64,000 nucleotides of DNA. It comes from Cercis canadensis. Its lineage: Eukaryota; Streptophyta; Magnoliopsida; Fabales; Fabaceae. A program made the position numbers and the translations under genes. Location: assembly GCA_003255065.1 (NCBI GenBank), contig QAOA01000527.1, forward strand, positions 289,383 to 353,382, given 5' to 3'. The notes below the pieces were generated by a model. The model did no database searches. It was not told the DNA's origin and was given only the letters and a program-made list of their open reading frames with translations. Below are positions 1-10,747 of the stretch, piece after piece; position 1 is the first letter of the stretch; every line of letters starts with the position of its first letter.

Positions 1-286
1 TTACAAACAAGCTTCACTTTCTTCATTAAAACAAACAAAATCAAAAGAGTGGGGTTCATAGTTAAAAAAGACAAAATGGCACCACAAGTTCTAAGTAAAG
101 CCCTAAACTATCTTTGTCCTCTCTCTCAAGTCTCATCACCCTTGTGTGAAGAAAAACCCAACTTTACTCTCCTTCCACTAATTCTACATTGTTAGAGGAT
201 GCCAAAAAATTACCCCATTACCAAAAGGGGTATAATCCACTGCAATTAGTCCCTTCCATTAGAGCTCCTTCATGTCCTCAGCTGCT
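1..286. other. 3' flank of the PIN gene
   Basis: This stretch lies downstream of the PIN stop codon on the minus strand and probably holds its 3' UTR. It is AT-rich. I see no second gene and no clear polyadenylation signal. Confidence 0.5.
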
Positions 287-1397
287 TCAAAGCCCCAGCA
301 AGATGTAGTAAACTAGTGTTATAGGAAGAGCAATTAGCATCCCAAATATAACCCTGCAACCACATCAAACCAAGACAATAAAATTTCAGTGTCCTCAATA
401 GATGTTCTACATATAATGAATAAATGTAATGCAGCATAGAGAGGGATTTGAATTCGAACCCAGTGCTTAGTATGTCGGGATGAACATTGTATTCCTTAGC
501 AAATACAAAAGGGACAATCCCTTGAGGAAGAGCAGCCTGAAGACACACAAACATACATTAAACAACCAAAGTAAAGGACAACTACAACAGAAAAAACTTA
601 ATTGTAATTTTGGTCCTTTCATCCCTTCTCCATCCCAACTTCATCATGTGGCATAAAAGAATATTAACATTAATGACACCAAATTATGTAATTCTTTTAA
701 GAAAACAAAACAAAACAAAACAAAGCAAGAATAACCATCTCCAATCCTCGAGTTTTTAAAGTGGGTTCTTCTCAATTGCAAACATACACCCAAAGGGCTG
801 AATGAGACCCCCCCTTGGGTTTTCGTATAAAGAACTGATCTTGAGCAACGGAATGATTTACCAGAAACACCAGATTGCTCAAACCCGGCCAAAATCCCAG
901 CATCGAACTGTACAGAACTAGTGCCTCGTCCCTGTTGTTGGTTTTGGTGTTGCTTCCAGCTGATGTTGAAAAGGTTGTATCTTTCATTCTGCTTCCGAAG
1001 CTCATTTTGTGGGTTCTGATTAATTTACGTGATTTTGCTCAAAGACTCATTCGGGTATGGAAGCAGGTGGATCTTTATATTCTTGAGGCCTTTCGGTGTA
1101 TGATTGCTCACCCTTAATATATCTCTTTTTTGCTGATTATTAGAGTTTCGGTCTCTATTTTCTTCATCATGGTGGAAGATGAAGAAGATCTTCTCCTTTT
1201 CAATGGCTTCCTCTATGGACAGTTGCGAAAATGGGGGAGGGAGAGGAAAACTATGTCCTGATTTTTTTTAAAAAAATTCAAAAAACTACTTAATCTGTAA
1301 TTAATAATAAAAATAATTCTTTTATGCCACGTCGTCAAAATCTAACGGAATTTGACGGAGAATGGATGGAGGGACCAAATAAAGAGAAACCAAAATT

Positions 1398-1430
<33 letters not shown>

Positions 1431-3683
1431 GTATTTTTGACCAGTTGTCACCTGTACAATAGCAATGTGCAAGAGCACTCCCCTTAGTCCAACAGCGATT
1501 GAAGCAGCAGCCATGACAGCAGGACCAGTGAGGAATCTAACCGCCATCGCAAAGGTAGCAACTGAGTTTCCACATGCTATGATCCTTGGCTGCAATGCCA
1601 TGAATAAGCCTGCAATCCAACAAAGAAATAAAATCTTTAATTAGCAGAAAGTAATAACATGAAGGCTAACTAGAGTAAATCAAGTTATTGGAATGAGCAT
1701 ACCGAGGCTAAACATGGCCATCCCCAGGCCAGCATCAGATAAAATTGATATTGATTTGGCAACAATGGCGGGCATTGTCACATTCCACCTGCAATTTAGG
1801 ATCAATAAACATGAAAATAGCAGTAAACTAGGAAAGCAAGGAACTTTCACTGATAGCTAGCATACTTGAATGAGACGAGAGACCAAGTGAGGCCAAAAAG
1901 GCTGGAGTAAGTATTGGGATTCCTAATCAGCTTTCGCCACACCATTATTAAAATGAGTCTGGTCATCACACTAGTAGGTGGCATTGACGTTGTTTTAGGT
2001 TCACCTTGAGCTCCAGCTTTTGGGTGGAGCTCAGCTGTGGAGCTGGAACCAAGTTTAGAAAGCACCGGCCCCTCTTTGTCAACCCCATTACTAACACTTC
2101 TGTTTCCGAAGCTAAACTCATCTCGACCAAATTCATCATATTCTGCTCAACAATAATAGACACCAAATCAGAGCACTATACAATGACAATTATCTAATGA
2201 CAAATTGACGTTGTTGAATGCCAAAGAGACCAACTTGCAAATAAAATGGGAATGGGATCCTGTTTCAGAAACAAAGCAATCATAGCCCACATTAAGAGTT
2301 GTTGTGAATGGGCAAGCCGATGCAAACAAAATCTAACAAACCCCACTTCACTATCAATATATAAAGGAAAACTTTAATCCCAACAACATTAGAAACAGAC
2401 AAATATAGCTGCACACTTGCATCAATAACCAGACAAATCCGTGATTGATAAAACTAGAAAACATGCCAAACATTTAATATTTGAACAATTTTCAATTACA
2501 ATAAGCAAAATCAATTGGCGAATGGAGTCAAAGGTTAGAGTTTCAAACCTTTCTGGTGAGCTACCCCACCAAGCTCATTACCATAGTCCCCACCTCTGAA
2601 GACATGGATTCCACCTTCGGAGACCGGCGAAGCGCTTGAACTCCAAACAAACATGTGAAGGTCTTTCCCACCATCAGCTCCATTGGCCTTCTTCTTCGCT
2701 CCCGGACCGGTCACAGGAGAGAAAATACCGGCATTTGGAGGTGCCGGATACCCACTTCCCTGCGAAAATACCCCGTTGGTTCTAGATGGGTTACTATAAG
2801 CACCGACTCCACTCTCCTCATCGAAACCCAAGCTTCCGAAATTAGAAGTCCTTGGGCTCACACTACTCATGTTTTTCCCATTAACCATTGAATAAAAATC
2901 AGAATGATTGAAGCTCGAGCCCCTAGGTGTTGGGTTTCTGGACGATTGCAAGGAGTAAATCTCAGCATTGGTCAAATTTGATGGACGTGGAGTCAAGGAA
3001 ACACCGGAATTTGGACCATGGGAACGGCGAGAGAAGATTTCAGAGCGTGAACTGGTTGATTTTCTCACGGTTACATGGAGCTTCCCATCTTCACCAACCT
3101 CTGCTTCAGTCTGCAAAGGCTCTTTCCCGTCCAAGGAAATAATATCAGAATCAACTTTGAAGGAGATAATAGAGCCAGCAGTGTCTGGAAATTGCTCAAC
3201 AATCAGAAGCTTAGCTCCCCTGTACTCAAACAGGAACAGCATCAAGGTGTACCATATGATGCATTGAAGAACCACTATTTGGACCATTAGGCTACCCGAG
3301 AATTCTCCGTACATACCCTTCAGCAATGGGATACCCATGACCAGGGTGTTTGGTAGAGTGGAAAGAGAGAAAAGGGTAATGGACCACTCAAGGCACCCTC
3401 TTGAGCTGGTCCTTGACCATATTGCTAAGACTACCAAGACGATAACTTTTTGCAAGGTATCTGCAGCTATGAACCTGTAGTTCATGGCATAGGGATTGTT
3501 GGTGGATATGAAGTGGAAGGAGAGCAATGGAACTGCAAACAGAGCAACAAAACGATTGATGCCTGAACACTGATCAGGGCTGAAGATTTTCCACCATTTC
3601 ACAGAGCCATAAGCTAAGATCATGGCCACGTAAAGAGGCACAACGGCCGTGAGAACATGGTATAAGTCTGAAAGTGTTATCAT
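287..3683 (-). CDS. PIN1: PIN auxin efflux carrier (PIN1 / SoPIN1 clade)
   Basis: Plasma-membrane carrier that exports auxin from cells; polar placement of PIN1-type proteins sets the direction of auxin flow. Coding exons, in transcript order: 3683-2549, 2142-1866, 1788-1703, 1609-1452, 536-460, 353-287, giving 599 aa (AtPIN1 is about 622). The N-terminal membrane block (about residues 7-155) carries [16 protein letters not shown] and the NPYAMN motif. The central hydrophilic loop (about 156-431) carries [28 protein letters not shown] and SPRTSNFG, the serine sites targeted by AGC kinases in this family. The C-terminal membrane block runs from [10 protein letters not shown] (432) to the family ending YYILLGL. 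All introns are GT-AG. Loop residues such as [17 protein letters not shown] differ from AtPIN1 and recall the SoPIN1 group, which Brassicaceae lack; that sub-assignment is from memory. Intron 4 (537-1451) holds a probable transposon. Confidence 0.95.
596..1400. mobile_element. Probable MITE-like insertion in PIN intron 4
   Basis: The left end (about 599-655) reads AATTGTAATTTTGGTCC and continues to GGCATAAAAGAAT. The right end (about 1315-1400) contains ATTCTTTTATGCC, then GGAGGGACCAAAT and ACCAAAATTGC, so the two ends are imperfect inverted copies. An A-run follows at about 1399-1429. The TTGTAATTTTGGTCC terminus resembles the end of the Mutator-like MITE at 57913. I could not define a target-site duplication, so the family and exact ends are inferred. 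No transposase is encoded. Confidence 0.45.
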
Positions 3684-4350
3684 TTTTGCTTTCTTTAGTG
3701 TTGTAACTTACTCCCCCCCTTCCCTTTTTGGCTTCTCTATCTCTTTTGCTTATAGGTTTAATGGGTTTTTCAGGAATAGAAAATGGGGTAAATCAAAAGA
3801 AGCCACAGGATTGTTAGATAGATAGACAAAACCCGGTTTGGGAGTAAGTATGTGTAACTCTACCAAACTTGCTCGGCAAATCTTCTTGTGTTAAATATCG
3901 TCAAAGAAACCAGTTAGGCGAGTAATAACGAAGAGACATTGAAGGTAAGAAAGCGAAAGCAAAAAGCACAAAATAGGTCCATCTCTTAGAAGCAGANCAA
4001 TCTCTTTTGCTTATAGGTTTAATGGGTTTTTCAGGAATAGAAAATGGGGTAAATCAAAAGAAGCCACAGGATTGTTAGATAGATAGATAAAACCCGGTTT
4101 GGGAGTAAGTATGTGTAACTCTACCAAACTTGCTCGGCAAATCTTCTTGTGTTAAATATCGTCAAAGAAACCAGTTAGGCGAGTAATAACGAAGAGACAT
4201 TGAAGGTAAGAAAGCGAAAGCAAGAAGCACAAAATAGGTCCATCTCTTAGAAGCAGATGGGAAAAATGATGGGGAAGGTGGCCGGAGAATGATTCCCAGA
4301 GAAGGGAGAAAGAGAGGAAGAGAAACAAGTAGAATGGGAGTGAAGTAAAA
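3684..4350 (-). promoter_or_regulatory. 5' leader and promoter-proximal region of PIN, partly duplicated around an N
   Basis: This is the region just upstream of the PIN start codon on the minus strand. The block 3739-3996 reappears at 4000-4257 with only a couple of differences on the far side of a single N (3997). The true promoter is probably about 260 bp shorter than written. No TATA box was assigned. Confidence 0.4.
3739..4257. repeat. 258-bp near-identical direct duplication flanking a single N
   Basis: Copy 1 is 3739-3996 and copy 2 is 4000-4257, a constant offset of 261. The differences I see are a C/T in the GATAGATA run and an A/G in CAAAAAGCAC versus CAAGAAGCAC. The N at 3997 sits exactly at the junction. 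The simplest reading is two allelic contig ends joined without merging their overlap, not a biological duplication. Confidence 0.85.
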
Positions 4351-6660
4351 CGGTTTACTTATGGCATTTCAATGGCAGACAAAGAATTAAGAGCCGATCC
4401 CTTTTGAGAAAAGCTTTTAAAGTCTTTTCTTGTACTGGAAAGACAGAAAAGACCTCTTCACACTTTTTATTCGTATTTTTCTCTGTTGAACCTAGAGAGA
4501 GAGTCCTTTCTGAGAGGCCCGGGCAGTGGGAAAAGCGAAAAGCAATTCCATGAGAGGGAAAGGACCAAACAAGCATCGCAGATAAACAAAGAAAAGTAAG
4601 AGAAAAAGGGGTAACCCAGAAGCGCTTCTAAAGATTCTCTCCGCTTTCTCAGTTTATATAATGTCTTATGGCACATGAGATAAAAAATAAAACAAATAAC
4701 AAAAGAGGAAATATCTTTAGCTCTTTATTGGCTTCATTTTTCTCATGTCGCCAGAAATTTTTTCACTAGCAAATGGAATGGACCCCTACCTTGTTGTTTT
4801 CCAGATATTTAATACATTATATAATTAATAATTCAATAACTTCTTTTGTTTCCATCCTATGAATTTATTAAATTGAAATTCAACATTTATGATCTCTACT
4901 TGCTAGTCAAGGTTTTGGTAGAGTTTTTGGACTTTGGTCGTGTAATCCAAACTTTATTCAATTAAAAGTTCCAAATAATAATTCAGAAAATATTTTTCTT
5001 ATATTACGAGGGACATCATAACTTATGTGATGCTGTGATTAATGACGGGACATGATTATCAGATAATATTATATGATCTTATGACCCCCCTTATTATGAG
5101 GCACATAATTCATGCACCTACTGAATTTTGTGCTTGACCTACCGCATTGACATTTTAATTAATTCTATAATAAAACGTGCCATGGGATGCAACAGTTAAT
5201 TTTCCTGCTCTTTGTTACAAATAAGAGGGTAAAAAAATGCAATACAATTGAACCTATCAGTCTATAAGACACTTTACTCTGTTTGTCATATAATTTGGTA
5301 TACAAGGTTTTAAGTTAGAATTTGAAGATAAATGCTTGTTGGGTTGCTCAGGTCCCCAAAAAAGATTATAGATAGAGGGGAGGGTGTGTTTGTAGGGGAC
5401 GGTAAAAGCATATATAGCGAGTAGTGACAAGTCGTTTGGAAAAACAAGCAAAAATACGATAAGAAACAAAGAAGAAGAATAAGAAGGAGACAGTTGAGTG
5501 GGAAGAATCCAACGACAAAGGACAATTCTCTCTGTCTGTGCTATTTCACAGCAAGGGCTAGGGCAAGGACCAGCACCATCAAAAGAACAAATCGCTTCCA
5601 AGTGCGCAACAACACCAACACCAACACCGACATCACCCTGCAACAGAGGTGGGCTAGAGCCCTAAGCACCACGCCACAAAGGGACCCCAACTTCATTGGC
5701 TTCATGCGTGCGAATTACCACCTCTCACCATTTCAACTCATTATTTTATATATTTACATGCAACTCAAATCTAAATATGGGCCATTCATTTTGCTATTTT
5801 TCTTTTCCTCAGCATGGTGTCCTATATGGTAACTTCCGACACAAGTAATTAATACATAATTCATCAATTACACAATTTGCAACACATCCTCCTCCGCATA
5901 ATCCTTGGATGACGAACTCTAATGAGTTTAATATGAAGAACCGTTAGCTCTCGTTTAATTCAACTCTTTTTTTTTTTTTTTTACTTCTATGATGATGAAA
6001 GCAAACATTGTTTTAGAAACAAAGTCATGGGAAGTTGTTTGATTGAAAAAAAAACATAGATTCTTTGAATGCAAGTTTTGCTTGATTTCATGTAATTTGT
6101 TTCCCTGTCTCTCTTCAAACTTATGCGATTATATGTCGACAACAACATAACTTATATATTAAATGAATTGGTCGTATATTTAAATTTTTTGTTTCTTGTG
6201 ATATGTATGATTATGATTTTCTTGTTTGGTCCATGACCTATGCCAGCCACAGAGTCACTATTTATCTATATAATAAAAATGATTATCATTATAGTTGAAG
6301 AGTATGGTCTACAGATAAATAATTTGGTTAGTTTATTGAAAAGCATAGAATCAATTCTTCTTATTGACATTGACAAACAAAAAATGTTTAGTTAGTCCAT
6401 TGTAAATTAGTTATTTTGATAGAAATATTTATCATAATATAATGACCCTTAAGTGATTTTGAATTAAATACTAGTAAATTTTATAATTTTCTTATGAAGG
6501 CTGGTGTTTTTTTTAAAGAAAAAAAAAGAAGTTTTTTAGATTTTTTAATATTTATGTGGTATGTTATGTTATATAAAAATAATTAATATTTAAATGACAT
6601 GTGTACAAATCAATTATTTTTAAATTTATAATATAAATTATATTTTATATTATAAAATCC
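4351..6660. other. AT-rich intergenic region, no gene recognised
   Basis: Open frames here (for example 5257-5643, minus) are short, low in complexity and match no family I know. The stretch is AT-rich with T-runs near 5970 and many short A/T tracts. I see no supported gene, RNA or repeat family. Confidence 0.5.
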
Positions 6661-6689
6661 TAAAAAAAAAAAGTGTCCTTGTATTTTAA

Positions 6690-7170
6690 TATAAGCCCAG
6701 GGTTGGATGTTGTGATCCCAGGCCCAGCCCAGTACATAGAGAGTTGGAGTAGGCTGGGAAGAGGAAGTCTGATTTGGGCTACGGGATGGGTAGGCTTATG
6801 GAGCTTATTTGCCTGCCCCGGGCCCAACTGGAGTGATAGATTGGTACGAGGGTGACGTGGCGCGTTCAGAGTATCTTACGCAGACGCAGCGCATGCCGTG
6901 TTTTATTGTGGTGCAGAGTCGCAGGCGGCGCCGCTGCAAATGTGAAAATGAATGTAGATAGTAAAGAGTACTCGCAGTCGCTTTCTCGTTGTAGGCCCAA
7001 ACTTGTGCTTCCCCATCTCCAAGTCCCAAAACGACTGCGTTTCCGTCACCTGCAACACGCGCAGGAGTAGCCAAGCTATTCAGTCTCCGGTCCCCCAATG
7101 CTGTTTCCCCCACACTTCTCAATTCACAGCCACGTCGTTTTCACTGTCTCCCACAACGTAGACATCTAGC
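6690..7170. promoter_or_regulatory. GC-rich promoter-like island without a recognisable gene
   Basis: This stretch is distinctly richer in G+C than its flanks. It holds a dense set of GGCCCA / TGGGCT-type (site II) motifs: GGCCCAGCCCAG near 6720, TTGGGCTAC near 6775 and GGGCCCAAC near 6820. A GACGTGGC element (G-box/ABRE-like core) lies near 6853. Site II elements are typical of plant core promoters. No downstream coding region on either strand shows a known domain, so this may be a promoter of a non-coding RNA, a relic, or chance. Confidence 0.35.
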
Positions 7171-8402
7171 CATTATGAGAAATGATAATTGTACAGAATA
7201 AAGACTAAAAAAAAAAAAGGAATTCACCGAAATCATTGAGGTTACTGTTTTGAGCTGAAAGAAAATATAGAAACTTGTTGCTTTGGATCAGAGTTTGTGA
7301 TTGGCATTGTTGATTAACAATACCCAAAATCCAATGTCGATGACTTACTCATATCCAATAGTGTAATCAAGTTTTGTGTTTTAATTAGGAATGGTGTTTG
7401 AAGAAAACAAATGAAAAACAGGAAGAAGGAGAAGTGATAGTCGATGAAGGTAAATTAGGCAAAAAGAAGAGAAGTCAGTGGGGGAGAATGGAGGAGAAGC
7501 AATCTTTAATTGCGTCAATATGACGTCTTAGTATATTCCCGCAAGTAAAGATTCATAATAGATTTTGTGCAGAAAGTTAGGATTTGTTGTATGGGGAACC
7601 CCAGTGTAATAACTACCCCTGAAACCTTTTTCAAATGCATAAGCACTAGGTAATCTTTCTAACTTCACTCCCACAATCACTTTTTCCAAAAAGAAATAAT
7701 GCTTTTTTTTTTAAAAAAAAAGGTTTTGAGAGCTGCCTTTAGTGATTCTCCCAACACCAACATGGCTTCTCAAATCTCAATCCAATCATCAAACCCCAAA
7801 TCTACTTTGTTCCAATTTTGCCACTTCTGAAACATCCTTTGAGTTTGGAACAAGCAAAGAAATCTGAGCCAACCCATAGTTAGGGAGTTAGGGCTACTTT
7901 TAAGGACTCTTAGAAGCCCAAGTGCCTTTCTATCAAAACTTGAGCCCAATAACTTTTTATCCAAGTTCCACAAGTTGAATTAAAAAAAAATACACACACA
8001 CTCTTTGGTGGTCTCATGAATGTTTGATGTTACCAAATTAGATGTATTTGATCTTATAGTAAAGTCCTCTAAAATATATGTCAATTTATTTAAATTATGT
8101 TGATGTCAAGTACACATTAAGTAAAAATACTAGACTAACTGAATAAGTGATTCTCCCAACAAGACTGTGAATTGAATTGATTCCGTGATGACAACTTAGA
8201 TAACTAGTATTCAGTAGTCAGTGCTCATATTCATGTGTTCATACATTTTAGGTGTTTTAAGTGGGTGGAGTATAGATGTAATTAAAATTTAAAACTTTAA
8301 ATAGGTTAAAATAAAAATAAAAAAGTTTAAATAGGTTATAGGTCTATTTCAATCTAGATATTGAGCATATATGATAACTCTTGTGGTGGATGCAAGTGCA
8401 AG
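7171..8402. other. Intergenic region, nothing recognised
   Basis: AT-rich sequence with several homopolymer tracts (A-run near 7210, T/A tracts near 7710). No coding region with family similarity, RNA gene or clear repeat was seen. Confidence 0.5.
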
Positions 8403-10352
8403 TAGGGGTGTAAGTCAAAACCGGAAAACCGGCTAAACCGACCGGACCGGACCGAACCGAGGGCAAACCGAGTCAAACCAAGAGAGGCGGTCCGATTTTT
8501 GGTTTGTATTTCTGAAAAACCGATAGGGCCGGTTCGGTTTTCAGTTTCAATGAATAAAAACCGAAGTTAAACCGAACCGAACCGAAATATGCAATGTGAC
8601 GCCGTTTTACTTAACCCCCTACCCCTTCTTCTCTTCTTCCCTTCGTATCAGAAATCCCTAACTCTCCCTCTTCCCTCTGTATCAGAAATCCCTAGCTCTC
8701 CCTCTCCATCGCTGATCTCCCATTGCTATTCTACCTCTCGCTGGTCTCCATCGTAAGTCGTAACTGTCAGACTGCTTCAACAAGCTCGATGAGGTTCGTC
8801 AATGGCTCTTGTTGGTCCTCGATCCAGCGATGCGGTATTCTCTCTCTCCCTCTCGCTGGTCTCCATTATTGGGAGTTGCAAGAATCGTGGGTTGTTGATT
8901 CGCTTTCGAATATTTTTTCTTGGCTTCAAAAAGGAAATCTGACAAGGAAGGTGATGACAGGAATCTTGAAATTCCAGTTCAACAGTCAAAACGGAGACAT
9001 GGAGATTCAAGGCAGATGGCGATACGGTATATACTTTTTTATGTTTGATGATGCTTCTTTCGGTGTGTCTTGGGTTCTAATTCTAAATACTACGATTTTG
9101 CAGTGGCATTGGAAATTTGGGGGTTGTACTATGCATTAGTGATATTGCGTCCAACATCGGGGATTCATTTCGAAGAATGGTGAGAAACAAAATCTCTACT
9201 CTGTTTTGAGAAATAATTTTTATGTTTTTGGAGAGGATTGCTTCTCGGTTTATCTCAACTGAATTCTAGCATACATGTTCACCATTTCTTAATAACTATC
9301 AAAACCTAACTCAAATCCCATCTTATGAGCGTTCCATCCTTAAAGGTTTTCAATTATGAAGCACAATCTGATATACTCTTGATGAGAAAAGAGAAGCTTA
9401 ATTTTGTTGGTATATGGTTTCTTATTATCTTATGATGGACACAAACTACCCCTTGTTTGCTGTTTATTTCATGTGTTTGGCCAGTGCTTGATTTCTTTCG
9501 ATAGGTTGGTTACTCAGCAGACCACATCTTGTGGAATTTATTAGTTCTGAAAATATCATTATCTCAAATTTGACATTTTTAAATTCTCCTGCGTGGGATA
9601 TCCATCCAGTATATTGTAGGTATAAGAGGCAAAAGCTTGCATTAATTCCCCAATTTGTCAAATTCTGAGATTAAAGCTGGATTTTATAGATTATAACCAT
9701 TCTATTTTCAACACGGTGCAGAAACATTCAAATTCAGAACATAACAGCTAATGCCCCTGCTGAATCGCCTTATACGAGTGGAATAGTTCTAGGTACATTG
9801 ATAAGTTGTCACTTTCCTTATTTTGTGTTACAATACACAAACTACACACGTTTGAATCATGAACTTCTTTGATTGGCTAAAACCTTTTTGTTGGCAAGAA
9901 ATAAAAGTTCACATTATTACTCGAAATGTTTTACTTCTCTCACCCTTGCTGTACCCTTTTTACATATACTCTTATTCTGTTTCTGCATATATCTAAAAAT
10001 GCTCCTCAGTATGTTGCAACATTTGATCTACTTTTCAGTCATGTGGTAATTGTTTCACTTATATTGCTTCTGTGTAGAATCTAAGTATACATAAATTTAA
10101 ATAGCCTCAGTTTCCAATTTGCTAAGTGTCTGTTCATTGTTTCGCGTGTCTTCCTCAATTAGCTCCGAGAAGAACTGGCAGCAGGTTTTATGGCCAAAAC
10201 CGGAAAACCGACCGAACCGAACCGGTTCGGTTTGATTCGGTTCTACTCTCAAAAATTTAAAAAACCGAACCGAACCGAACCGAGTTTCTTCTGGTCGATC
10301 CGGTTCCGGTTTGGGGTAAAAACCGGACCGAACCGGACCGATTACACCCCTG
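8403..10352. mobile_element. hAT-like non-autonomous element, about 1.95 kb
   Basis: The left end reads TAGGGGTGTAA (8403) and the right end reads TTACACCCCTG (ending 10352), an 11-bp inverted pair matching the loose hAT rule Y-A-R-N-G. Just inside both ends lie dense arrays of AACCGAACCG / ACCGGACCGG motifs (8418-8590 and 10200-10342), a subterminal-repeat arrangement typical of Ac/hAT elements. The interior has a pyrimidine-rich start with a repeated GTATCAGAAATCCCTA unit (about 8646-8695) and an open frame at 8723-9139 with no recognisable domain; no transposase was found. The adjacent 8-mers do not match, so the target-site duplication is lost or the ends are slightly off. Confidence 0.5.
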
Positions 10353-10380
10353 GTTTAAACGTTTAGAAAAGAGGAAAATG

Positions 10381-10389
10381 AAAATAAAA
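10381..10389 (-). terminator. Pol III terminator of tRNA-Asp
   Basis: Two runs of four T on the minus strand, directly after the mature 3' end of the tRNA, match the usual RNA polymerase III stop signal. Confidence 0.7.
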
Positions 10390-10390
10390 G

Positions 10391-10462
10391 CGCCGTTGCC
10401 GGGGATCGAACCCGGGTCACCCGCGTGACAGGCGGGAATACTCACCACTATACTACAACGAC
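10391..10462 (-). tRNA. trnD-GUC: tRNA-Asp (GTC)
   Basis: This 72-nt cloverleaf is read on the minus strand from GTCGTTG (10462). The acceptor stem pairs GTCGTTG with CAACGGC, leaving G as discriminator. The anticodon loop CCTGTCACG gives anticodon GTC (Asp). The T arm carries GGTTCGATCCC, which is also the Pol III B box. There is no intron and CCA is not encoded, as expected for a nuclear gene. TTTT tracts immediately 3' (10386-10389 and 10381-10384) can serve as the Pol III terminator. The hAT-like element ends 38 bp beyond its 3' end. Confidence 0.97.
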
Positions 10463-10747
10463 TTACCTGATGGAAGGTATCAAATAGAATCTTATCTCCT
10501 GAACTCTCCCACCGTAACGCACCGAATAACTGCTCCAATCTAACATAGTCGTGATTTGTGATGTGTTCAATGCTCTGGTGCAGGTCTTCCCTATTCTCGC
10601 GCACACTGTTTTTCGTCCGAGGAGAGAAGTTGGCAGCTAAGTAGCATCACAAAGCCTAGTGCTCGCGCCAAAAAGTTTTTGCCATAAACCCGAGATTCTA
10701 ATTAGAGAATTATCTGTAATTTTACACAGTGAACAATCATAGAAGAA

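Noticed and set aside
5257..5643. 128-aa open frame (minus) with a hydrophobic middle
   Set aside because: Low complexity, no recognisable domain, no plausible exon partners, and overlaps an unrelated frame on the other strand.
6805..7122. 105-aa open frame (minus) in the GC-rich island
   Set aside because: The higher GC makes long frames likely by chance; the protein has no known motif and there is no splice-linked continuation.
8723..9139. 138-aa open frame inside the hAT-like element as a transposase
   Set aside because: No hAT catalytic or dimerisation motifs; it looks like a leader or captured non-transposase sequence.
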